A DNA stretch of 64,000 nucleotides from JACKHO01 sp041398745. Its GTDB lineage: Bacteria > Planctomycetota > Planctomycetia > Planctomycetales > Planctomycetaceae. The notes under the pieces are model-generated. The model had not been told where the DNA came from and did not search any database. It worked only from the letters and a program-made list of their open reading frames with translations. This document shows positions 18,201 through 24,825 of this stretch, in pieces; the first letter of the stretch is position 1; every line of letters begins with the position of its first letter. Position numbers and translations under genes: made by a program. The stretch covers positions 372,001 to 436,000 of the forward strand of contig JAWKUB010000003.1 in NCBI GenBank assembly GCA_041398745.1, written 5' to 3'.

Positions 18201-18690
18201 GTTTGCAGACTTTGCTGCCCACCGTCAGTCCTACGGCGACACCAGCGTGCTGCCGACGCCGAACTTCTTCTTCGGCATGCAGCCGGGCGAAGAAATAGCC
18301 GTCGACATTGAACGCGGCAAGACGCTGTTTATTAAGTATCTGGCCACGGGAACGCCGCATCCTGATGGACAGCGCACGGCATTCTTCGAATTGAACGGTC
18401 AGCCGCGAGATGTCACCGTCGAAGACCTTTCGATTGAATCGACGACAACCAAAGCATTCAAGGCCGATCCGACTGATCCCACACATCTGGCAGCGGCCAT
18501 GCCGGGCATGGTGGTCACCGTCGCAGTTCAGGCGGGTGATGAAGTTGTGGAAGGTCAGAAGTTGCTGGTCATTGAAGCCATGAAAATGCAGACGACCATT
18601 ACGGCCGATCGCGAAGGCACCATCGGCCAGCTCATGATTAAAGCCGGCACCAGTGTTGAGACCGGTGACTTGCTGCTGACCATTGAATAG
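15247..18690 (+). CDS. pyc: Pyruvate carboxylase
   Basis: 1147 residues, the full single-chain form. It carboxylates pyruvate to oxaloacetate using ATP, bicarbonate and biotin (anaplerosis). Order of domains: biotin carboxylase (1-~450) with GGGGRGMRVV, FIEVNPRIQVEHTVTE and an N-terminal KLLVANRSEIAIR; the carboxyltransferase/HMGL-like domain starting ITDTTFRDAHQSLHATR near residue 537 and including ILAIKDMAGL and LHTHDTAG; a PYC_OADA linking domain; and a C-terminal biotinyl domain with EAMKM, where K1113 is the expected biotinylation site. The gene is monocistronic. A biotin ligase is not in this window. Confidence 0.98.
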   Translation: MPPIRKLLVANRSEIAIRIFRSATELGIRTVAIYAHEDRYALHRFKADEAYCVGQEGEPIRSYLDIESIVTVAQENHVDAIHPGYGFLSENPHLARACAEAGIKFIGPSPEVLDQLGNKTAARVIAEAAEVPILSGTNKPLRNADDAEAEAKKLGYPVIIKAAHGGGGRGMRVVRDPKKLRDAFEAAARESLVAFGSAEVFLEKYIERAKHIEVQLLGDQHGNLVHLFERDCSIQRRHQKVVEIAPSVNLPTDVRDAICEAAVKIGRQVTYESAGTVEFLVDADTNKFYFIEVNPRIQVEHTVTEEVTGIDIVRAQILIAGGTPMSDPEIGIEGQESIRTSGYAIQSRVTTEDPANSFLPDYGRVGHYRSAGGMGIRLDGGTAFSGAFVQPYYDSLLVKVTVRGRRFIDASRKMDRCLREFRIRGVKTNIPFLINLINNEDFIAGRCTTTFIDNTPELFELPRRRDRATRLLKFLGETIINGNPLVKDRPVALRRAPAVVPKYDHVETPPPGTRDKFKELGAEKFAQWLREQPQLMITDTTFRDAHQSLHATRFRTYDLLGVAEAYSHLLPQLFSLEMWGGATFDTSMRFLKECPWERLGRMREACPNILFQMLLRASSAVGYTNYPDNVVREFCKEAAASGIDVFRIFDALNWTDNMQVAMDAVREAGAIVEASICYTGDLLNPNRTKYDLKYYVNLAKDLEKRGANILAIKDMAGLCKPEAAAKLISTLKQEVGLPIHLHTHDTAGIQAATLLRASDVGVDVVDTAMAPMSGGTSQVNLNTLCEALHYQSRDPQLKTETLDEVAEYWRHVREFYLPFESPTLPGTADLYNHEMPGGQYTNLFEQARALGLSDQWHDVCKSYADANRLVGDIVKVTPTSKAIGDMALFMVANQLSADDILSGEKPLSFPESVKDLLAGAMGQNPGGFPEKVQKVVLGDREPFTGRPGDTLHPADFAAEEQKLEKLLGRKPSRQEVLSSLQYEKVFADFAAHRQSYGDTSVLPTPNFFFGMQPGEEIAVDIERGKTLFIKYLATGTPHPDGQRTAFFELNGQPRDVTVEDLSIESTTTKAFKADPTDPTHLAAAMPGMVVTVAVQAGDEVVEGQKLLVIEAMKMQTTITADREGTIGQLMIKAGTSVETGDLLLTIE

Positions 18691-18826
18691 AGTTTGTTAA
18701 CTATCTGCCACCTTATTGCTATGGGGTTGAGATGGTTGAGGAAACATAGTGGGCCGATTTGAATGTTGTTCGAGTGATGAACAACTCCGTTTGATTTGAT
18801 CCCAATTCAGTCGAGTATCCCCCCTC

Positions 18827-20152
18827 ATGAAGAAACTCGTTCCTGCGTTCATTTTCTGTTGGCTGGGCCTTGTTGCTGTATCTGCAGCGGCGCCGCCGAA
18901 TATTGTGCTGATTCTGTCAGATGACCAGGCATGGACCGACTATGGATTCATGGGGCATGAGCACATTCAGACGCCGCATTTGGATCAACTTGCGAAACAG
19001 TCGCTGACATTCACTCGCGGGTACGTGCCCGACAGTTTGTGCCGTCCGTCATTGACGACCATTGTCACGGGCCGATATCCCCACGAGCATGGCATTGTCG
19101 GAAATGATCCCCCGCCACCATCAGGACTCGAAGGTGCACCCAAGGGGCAGGTATTCAAAAGCCCTGACTACCTCGCCATCCGGAACAAATACATCGAACA
19201 CATTGACGACGAGCAAACACTGGCCGGCATGCTCCACGACGAATTGGGTTACGTTTCGCATCAGTCTGGCAAATGGTGGGAAGGTCATTTCTCCCGCGGT
19301 GGGTTCACGCATGGCATGACACACGGTGACCGCACCAAAGGCGGACGGCACGGTGACAATGGACTCACCATTGGTCGGCAGGGATTGAAACCCGTGTTTG
19401 ATTTCATGGACATGGCCCAGGAGCAGCAGAAGCCATTCTTCGTTTACTACGCTCCTTTCATGCCCCACACGCCACACACGCCGCCACAGCGTCTGCTGGA
19501 CAAGTACAAAGACAAAACTCCGCATCTTCCCATTGCAAAATACTGGGCGATGTGTGACTGGTTTGATGAAACCGTCGGCGATTTGCTCGGCTATCTGGAC
19601 GACCACAAGCTCGCCGAAAACACCATTGTTGTGTACGTCTGCGACAACGGTTGGATCAACATGGAAGATGCCAGCCGCTACGCACCACGCTCAAAACGGT
19701 CGCAGTACGAAGGGGGAATTCGCAATCCGATTTCGTTCCGGTGGCCGGGTAAGATCCAACCGAAACTGGATGAGACGCACCTTGCGAGCAGCATCGACAT
19801 TGTACCCACACTGTTAACGGCAGTTGGGATTGATGTGCCGAAACGCCTGCAGGGAATTAACCTTGCTGATGCCGCCGCTGTGGAAAAGCGGAAGGCGATA
19901 TTCGGCGAAATCCTGGAACACGACATTCAGCACATGACCGACCCGGTCGCCAGCCTGCGGTTCCGCTGGGTGATTGACGGGGAATGGAAGCTCATTGTCC
20001 CGCATGCGGGCCGCGAGCCGAATGCTGAGGTAGAGCTGTTCCACATTACCGAGGACCCATTCGAGAAGCACAATCTCGCCGCGACTGAAGCGGCCCGCGT
20101 CAAAGCGTTGACAGCAGAAATCGACGCCTGGTGGCCAGTTGCTGCTCCGTAG
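18827..20152 (+). CDS. Secreted sulfatase 1 (CxPS type with Leu in place of Arg)
   Basis: 441 residues with a signal peptide ending VSAAA near residue 22. An alkaline-phosphatase-fold arylsulfatase: NIVLILSDDQAWTDYGFMGH supplies metal-binding Asp residues, and the formylglycine motif is DSLCRPSLTTIVTGRYP with C72. The canonical CxPSR reads C-R-P-S-L, so the usual Arg is Leu while the modified Cys is present. GKWWEGHF and the C-terminal VVYVCDNGW complete the site. It is likely periplasmic and acts on a sulfated polysaccharide or glycan. The stop codon lies inside a 17-bp direct repeat (see 20142-20329). Confidence 0.9.
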   Translation: MKKLVPAFIFCWLGLVAVSAAAPPNIVLILSDDQAWTDYGFMGHEHIQTPHLDQLAKQSLTFTRGYVPDSLCRPSLTTIVTGRYPHEHGIVGNDPPPPSGLEGAPKGQVFKSPDYLAIRNKYIEHIDDEQTLAGMLHDELGYVSHQSGKWWEGHFSRGGFTHGMTHGDRTKGGRHGDNGLTIGRQGLKPVFDFMDMAQEQQKPFFVYYAPFMPHTPHTPPQRLLDKYKDKTPHLPIAKYWAMCDWFDETVGDLLGYLDDHKLAENTIVVYVCDNGWINMEDASRYAPRSKRSQYEGGIRNPISFRWPGKIQPKLDETHLASSIDIVPTLLTAVGIDVPKRLQGINLADAAAVEKRKAIFGEILEHDIQHMTDPVASLRFRWVIDGEWKLIVPHAGREPNAEVELFHITEDPFEKHNLAATEAARVKALTAEIDAWWPVAAP

Positions 20153-20158
20153 TTATCG
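20142..20158 (+). repeat. 17-bp direct repeat, left copy
   Basis: CTGCTCCGTAGTTATCG. It includes the TAG stop of sulfatase 1 and recurs exactly at 20313-20329. Confidence 0.9.
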
Positions 20159-20312
20159 AGGGTTGTAGGGTGTGTGCAGCAAGTCACCGCTTTATGGTGG
20201 GTTGCGTTCGCGAATTGGGCGTCACGGAAGTGTCACTCTGTTTTTCGCATTGAACGACTTGCGTAACGCACCAGCTTGCTTGACGCGAACTCCACCCACC
20301 CTACGAATTATT
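20159..20312. mobile_element. 154-bp MITE-like insertion
   Basis: This non-coding segment lies exactly between two 17-bp direct repeats at the junction of two convergent genes. Its ends carry imperfect terminal inverted repeats: GTAGGGTGTGTG at 20166-20177 faces the reverse of CCACCCACCCTAC near 20292. Inside is a GGTGGGTTGCGTTCGCG-type sequence of the kind found in dispersed bacterial repeats. There is no open frame of note. The structure fits insertion of a small non-autonomous element with target duplication. Confidence 0.6.
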
Positions 20313-20329
20313 CTGCTCCGTAGTTATCG
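20313..20329 (+). repeat. 17-bp direct repeat, right copy
   Basis: Exact copy of 20142-20158. On the minus strand it provides the last Arg codon and TAA stop of the RNase HII-like gene. Confidence 0.9.
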
Positions 20330-21280
20330 GGCGCGCCAGAAATCCGAGTCGGCGATATCGAGACTCTTTCGCGTTTCGGCGGTTTCCTCGCGGAAGCGTT
20401 TCGCGTCGTTGGGATACCCTTTGGTAGGCTTGAGCTCCGGCAAGTGCCGTTTCCAGAACCGATTAAACGCTTCCATCGAGAGTTCGCGGACGTACTTCGA
20501 GATAATGGACGCTGCGGCGACTGGCAGGTGTGCTTCGCCGCCCACTTGGAAGCGAACTTCGTTTCCATCCAGCGTGTAACGGCTCAACTCCAGGCCTTCT
20601 TCGAGCGTATCGAGTGAATGGCCGCCGTAGGCTGTTGTCAACAAATCACCGTAACGGTTTCGTCCACCATGTTTGTCACTGATGACGAGTGAGGCGACGT
20701 CCGAGTGGGGAGACCACACGCGTTTCAGTGTTTCGAACATGGTGGTGGAGAGCAGCAGGGACTTGTTCCCCGTTTCGTCGATCCGTTCGTTGAACTGGCG
20801 TGGGAACAACACGCTGCTTGAGATATGCAGCGATCCCATATTGGCCGAGTTGATTGCGGCCTCCAGCCGTCTTGCCCAGGAGTCAACATCTGAGGTATCG
20901 AGTTCAAACGGGACGGAGACATCGTCAGATTCCAGCCAGAGTTCGCCAGCTGTTGATTTCTCTCCGGTGTTATCACCTGTGAGCCAGATAATGAGTTCCA
21001 GTAATGTTGTCGCGTGACAGCCCGCGTTTCGCAGCAGTGCTACTGCTGCACGTTCCAGGCGACCGAATGCTCCCTTGCCGGAAAAGACATCTTTCGAGTC
21101 GGCGATGTGCAGGCCCACTTCCTTTGCTTTTCCCGACTGGAGCACCGTCGGCGCGAGTGCGGCGTAAAAATCGAAACTTGCAGCGTCGGCTGGAAGTTTC
21201 CAGGATGTGGCAGTGCAAACCAGTGGACCAAGATTTGGGCCCAGTCCTGCTTCGTCCAGACCAACAAACTCGTGCTTCAT
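20324..21280 (-). CDS. RNase HII-like protein, divergent and long
   Basis: 318 residues, about 100 more than typical RNase HII. The start MKHEFVGLDEAGLGPNLGPLV matches the DEAGRGPLAGPV catalytic opening, with D9 and E10. VISDKHGGRNRY (~200) stands where the third acidic residue is expected. AAASIISKYVRE near 265 matches ASIxAKVxRD, with Glu in place of the final Asp. KPTKGYPND is the conserved C-terminal substrate loop. The predicted role is cleavage of RNA in RNA-DNA hybrids or of misincorporated ribonucleotides. The central ~70 residues (92-165) look like an insertion. A standard rnhB may exist elsewhere, and this may be a lineage-specific paralogue. Confidence 0.7.
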   Translation of the reverse strand: MKHEFVGLDEAGLGPNLGPLVCTATSWKLPADAASFDFYAALAPTVLQSGKAKEVGLHIADSKDVFSGKGAFGRLERAAVALLRNAGCHATTLLELIIWLTGDNTGEKSTAGELWLESDDVSVPFELDTSDVDSWARRLEAAINSANMGSLHISSSVLFPRQFNERIDETGNKSLLLSTTMFETLKRVWSPHSDVASLVISDKHGGRNRYGDLLTTAYGGHSLDTLEEGLELSRYTLDGNEVRFQVGGEAHLPVAAASIISKYVRELSMEAFNRFWKRHLPELKPTKGYPNDAKRFREETAETRKSLDIADSDFWRAR

Positions 21281-21334
21281 CTGAATTCGTGTCTCTCGGT
21301 CGCGAGTAAGTTCTCGGAAAGGTATCCGAATATG

Positions 21335-22393
21335 TTACTGAATCCGCGCTCGCTTTACCGGGAACTGAGTCCATTCGGGGCTGTGTTCGCCTGAGCTGGC
21401 AGACCTAGTCGGGATGGGCAGCGGAGCGGGAATTGCTGGGACATCAGGGGCGAGCCCAGATGTCGGGTCGAGAGTGTCTTTGCGTGGTTTGGCTGTTTGA
21501 CGCAGTGGACGTGGAATCATGGCCAGGGGGTGGAGTTCATCTGGGCTCTGACCGCGATACTCCAAATCCGGGCTGGGGGGTGCTGATTCGGGCTGACCTG
21601 CGTCAGCCAGCATTTCTCCTTCCGGCTGTAGGCGAGGGCTTCCGGCCATCACCCAGTTACCCCAGTGCTGTTCGAGGTCATCAATACCTTTGAAGTTGTA
21701 GTACTTCCGGATTGCGGCTTCCCAGCCCTGTTCATGTGCCAATTGTAAAAAGTGCAAGTAGACGTAGCGGCCTTGCTCGCCATGTTGCTGCACAAGGTAG
21801 TCAGCCAGGGCGTAGCCTTCCGCGTACAGGGCGTAAACCTGCATTTTGTCGTTGGGGTATTCCTTGATGTTCAGCAGGTTTCGCAAAGGAATTCGCTGAT
21901 TGTTCTTCAATACCTGATTCAACGTGCGAGCCTGCACTGCCCGTTCACAGTCGGCTTCGACCAGCGTCGCTGCTCCTTCGTCGGCCCAGCGGGGCAGTGG
22001 ACGTTTGAAATAGGAGGCCAGAATGGTGTGGTTGACTTCATGGGGAATGACGGAGTCCAAAATGCGTTCAAGGCTGCCGTTTACTTCCATGTTCCAGCCG
22101 AAGACCTGACCATTGTCGAAGGAAAACGTCGTCGCTCCGGAGGCTCCAATGCGGCCGACATTCACTTTGATTGGACAGGGTTCTTTCCAGGGTGGCATTT
22201 CCTGTGCGAGCCACTGCTCGGAGAGTTCTTTTCGCCAGAATTCCGCAGCTTTTGCGGCTTTTTGTGCGATGTCGTCAGTCGCGGCAGTGACGACGAAATT
22301 CCTCGTTCGCACAGTCGCGGCAGAGACCGTTGAGGCAACACAGAGAATGGCGATGGCAAACATCAGCCGAGTCGATAGAGCATCCATGCACAT
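21335..22393 (-). CDS. Secreted HExxH metallopeptidase-like protein
   Basis: 352 residues from ATG 22393 (a second ATG at 22387). The signal peptide is MCMDALSTRLMFAIAILCVASTVSA. The mature part contains SVIPHEVNHTILASYFKRPLPRWADEGAATLVE: an HEVNH zinc motif followed 20 residues later by DEG, as in gluzincin-type MA-like peptidases. The last ~100 residues are Pro-rich and probably disordered (PAIPAPLPIPTRS). It is likely periplasmic or extracellular; the substrate is unknown. It lies ~55 bp upstream of the RNase HII-like gene on the same strand, so they may be co-transcribed. Confidence 0.75.
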   Translation of the reverse strand: MCMDALSTRLMFAIAILCVASTVSAATVRTRNFVVTAATDDIAQKAAKAAEFWRKELSEQWLAQEMPPWKEPCPIKVNVGRIGASGATTFSFDNGQVFGWNMEVNGSLERILDSVIPHEVNHTILASYFKRPLPRWADEGAATLVEADCERAVQARTLNQVLKNNQRIPLRNLLNIKEYPNDKMQVYALYAEGYALADYLVQQHGEQGRYVYLHFLQLAHEQGWEAAIRKYYNFKGIDDLEQHWGNWVMAGSPRLQPEGEMLADAGQPESAPPSPDLEYRGQSPDELHPLAMIPRPLRQTAKPRKDTLDPTSGLAPDVPAIPAPLPIPTRSASSGEHSPEWTQFPVKRARIQ

Positions 22394-22632
22394 GACTGCG
22401 AATTCTGGGAGTAGTTTTGCGGGGAATTGCTCAACGGCGAATGCGAGAGCCAATCGGAAGGAGAGACGCTGCTAATCCTTTGCGGCGTCACTGACAGTTC
22501 ATCTACGCAATCATAGTGCCAGTATGTCCTGCCAGGGGCACAACGAACCTCGCCGCTCTACGTAAGCCACTAGAAGGCAGACCCTTACGCCACCAGCAAA
22601 AACTGCCGATCATCCTAACGAGGCTGGAATGG

Positions 22633-22651
22633 CCTTGTAATTGTTACAAGG
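22633..22651. terminator. Stem-loop after the rhomboid operon
   Basis: Perfect 8-bp stem CCTTGTAA/TTACAAGG with a 3-base loop, 36 bp beyond the stop at 22687. There is no U-tract on either strand, so the terminator role is uncertain. The rest of the 290-bp gap shows nothing else. Confidence 0.4.
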
Positions 22652-22686
22652 CGGTTGATCGACAAGGGGAGCGAAGCATTGGCATG

Positions 22687-23166
22687 CTACTTCAGTGGGG
22701 GCGAAAGCAGAGTGGTCCCGCTCAACACCTGTTCGCCAAGTTCAATAAGCAAGGCGGGATTAGCGGCGTCTTGTTCAGGTCGCAGAATTCGGAACGTACC
22801 CACTCGTAACGTTTGCAGAAGGTCGGTTAGATGCCCACGCATAATTGCAAGGAAATCATCCAACTCAGCGGGTGAAAGGTCGTGCCTCAGCAGAGTGGTT
22901 TCTTCGTCGGTACGCTGGCGAATGAGCCGGGCGAGCGTGTTCCCTTCGCTACGATAAAGGGCTCCTTCGACGTACGCTCGGCGCAGGCCGCCGTTTGCAT
23001 CGAAGTGGTAGCAGCGGTCGGCATGAAAGTAGACGGACCATACGCCATTTGGCCGGATGCCAGTAATCAATGGCGTGGGAGAACCTTCCAGCTCCAATTC
23101 CCAGCGGGGATTGGCTGTGACGAGTTCGGCATACAGGTCGTCGCGGTCTTCTTCAATTCGAGCCAT
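22687..23166 (-). CDS. Conserved hypothetical protein
   Basis: 159 residues, no signal peptide or membrane segment, so probably cytoplasmic. Not recognised. An N-terminal acidic helix (MARIEEDRDDLYAEL) leads to a beta-rich part (WELELEGSPTPLITGIRPNGVWSVYFHADRCYHFD) that looks like a small sensor or substrate-binding sheet. A helical C-terminal half follows, ending with LRVGTFRILRP. It lies 24 bp after the rhomboid gene and is almost certainly in its operon. Confidence 0.6.
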   Translation of the reverse strand: MARIEEDRDDLYAELVTANPRWELELEGSPTPLITGIRPNGVWSVYFHADRCYHFDANGGLRRAYVEGALYRSEGNTLARLIRQRTDEETTLLRHDLSPAELDDFLAIMRGHLTDLLQTLRVGTFRILRPEQDAANPALLIELGEQVLSGTTLLSPPLK

Positions 23167-23190
23167 GTCGTTGGTTCTCAGTGTTCAAAC

Positions 23191-24348
23191 TTAGCTTAGA
23201 TCCCATTGGTCATCTCTCATTTCGAGGACACCGTCGTCGATGAGTTGCTCGGCGTGTTTACGAAGTCCCGAAAGTCGCGTCTGGTGTTTCTCGTCGAGTT
23301 GGCTTTCGTCGACTGGAGCCAACAAGTTCAGTGCTGCCTGTGGTCGTTCGACTATGAGAATGAGGATTTCAGCAATTTCCATCCGGGTCCGATCATCAAC
23401 TTGGGACGCGGACTTCAAATACTCCTTGTAGTATGAAATGGCGGATTCCCAGGCTTTTCGCTTGCGGAACAACCTGGCAAGCAGCAGCCACTCTTCAACA
23501 GAAGGACTCCAGGTACGATGCTCCTGCCGAATGAGACGGAGTTGATTGACGGCGGCATGCGGTTTGTCGTCGCGCAGGAAGTCTGAGAATTTGACCTCGT
23601 TTTGATTGAGCGGAATTCGATCGGACGAAGGGCGTTTGAGCGCGGATGTTGTCTTAGGCACCATTGGTTCTGTCGAAAGAGGAAGCGTCGGACGTTTTCC
23701 CTGCATGAGTGAAATGAGGTCCCAGTCTTCACAGTCGACCCAATTAAGCCGCAAGAAGACGAGTCCGGCTGCCATTCCGACGAGTGCTCCCAGCAAGTGC
23801 AGCAGTTCGGTGCTGGGGGCTACGCCAGTGAATCCGCAAAACAGCAGCGACTTAAGGAACAGCAGTGACGAAAATAGAGCCACACTCACTTCGGCCACGC
23901 CAGCCTTCAGTCCGAGCCAATAGAAAACCGAGAGCTCGTTTCGAGGTGCCCAAATCAGGGAGACGGCCATCAAACCGAATATGGCCGAAGAAGCGCCAAA
24001 GGACATGCCTTCCTGGTGGGAAAACGCCAGTTGTTCGATCGCCGACTCCGACGCACCAATGATGAGAAAAAGCGGGATGAAGCGTGACCATCCAAGCTTC
24101 CCTTCGACGATGAGACCAAATCCCCACAGGAAGAACATGTTTCCCAACAGGTGAATGATTCCGCCGTGGACGAATAGGGACGTCACCCATTGCACCGGTG
24201 TAAAGCCCATACCGTACGGCAGCGCAAAGTGTTGTGACAGGTCGTGCGGAAGGAGCAAAGTCACTAATGCGTTCAACACAATCAGCGAAATGGTGCCGAT
24301 TGGTCGATGGTAAATAGGGGCATCGGTATTGAAAGGCGCAATGATCAT
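23191..24348 (-). CDS. Rhomboid family intramembrane serine protease with C-terminal helical-repeat domain
   Basis: 385 residues. The first ~215 form a rhomboid: several membrane helices, the L1-loop region WVTSLFVHGGIIHLLGNMFFLWGFG, catalytic S120 in GASSAIFGL and H184 in ELLHLLGALVG. It cleaves transmembrane substrates within the membrane. The following ~170 residues are soluble; VEEWLLLARLFRKRKAWESAISYYKEYLKSA is TPR-like and probably cytoplasmic, suggesting substrate or partner recruitment. It is the first gene of a leftward two-gene operon with the 159-residue protein. Confidence 0.88.
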   Translation of the reverse strand: MIIAPFNTDAPIYHRPIGTISLIVLNALVTLLLPHDLSQHFALPYGMGFTPVQWVTSLFVHGGIIHLLGNMFFLWGFGLIVEGKLGWSRFIPLFLIIGASESAIEQLAFSHQEGMSFGASSAIFGLMAVSLIWAPRNELSVFYWLGLKAGVAEVSVALFSSLLFLKSLLFCGFTGVAPSTELLHLLGALVGMAAGLVFLRLNWVDCEDWDLISLMQGKRPTLPLSTEPMVPKTTSALKRPSSDRIPLNQNEVKFSDFLRDDKPHAAVNQLRLIRQEHRTWSPSVEEWLLLARLFRKRKAWESAISYYKEYLKSASQVDDRTRMEIAEILILIVERPQAALNLLAPVDESQLDEKHQTRLSGLRKHAEQLIDDGVLEMRDDQWDLS

Positions 24349-24825
24349 GCAAGGTGCGTGCGAACCACGTGGCTTCAGACAGGCTCAGTCTATCTGACGG
24401 AGCGAAACGTTCACAGAACCGAATCGGACGACGCGTTTTGACTCATCTGGAGAAAATGAAAAGCTTTGCACATGCGATGCAATTTGCGTCACATGTCATC
24501 AGATTGATCGTTCTGCCAGCAGCGACAAGAATCAGCCATGATCACACTAAGCCATTAATAATAAGCCACTTACATCACGCGGCACACAGGGGTATGTGGT
24601 ATGGCATGGTAGGTGCACTACTTGTTGACAGCTCCGATGGGACAATGTTTTTTCAAAAAAACCTTCGCATGCGAACTTTTTCTGTGAACTTTGTGTCTAT
24701 CGGCAACGTACTACCAGAAGGCCACATGCACTTTTGTGTCAGGTCTCACATGAATGGGACTTTTCAAGAAGTGCAGGTGGTAACCAACGACTATTTGCTG
24801 TTTGTTTTAATGGAGGGCAAGCGCA
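24349..24825. other. Long gene-free leader of the sigma-factor gene
   Basis: 477 bp separate the rhomboid start from the sigma-factor start, the second longest gap in the window. It is locally AT-rich, with TTAATAATAA near 24556 and a T6-C-A7 run at 24648-24661. A perfect -35-like TTGACA lies at 24625-24630 but no matching -10 lies 16-18 bp downstream. The one long frame here is a composition artefact overlapping the sigma gene. The leader may hold promoters or post-transcriptional control. Confidence 0.4.

Noticed and set aside
17269..18486. 405-codon minus-strand frame inside pyruvate carboxylase
   Set aside because: It is fully antisense to conserved pyc domains, with shadow-type composition (Val/Arg/Gln rich, no domain).
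24625..24630. TTGACA as a -35 promoter box for the sigma gene
   Set aside because: No -10-like sequence at 16-18 bp (the position holds a T-run), so a promoter call is not supported.
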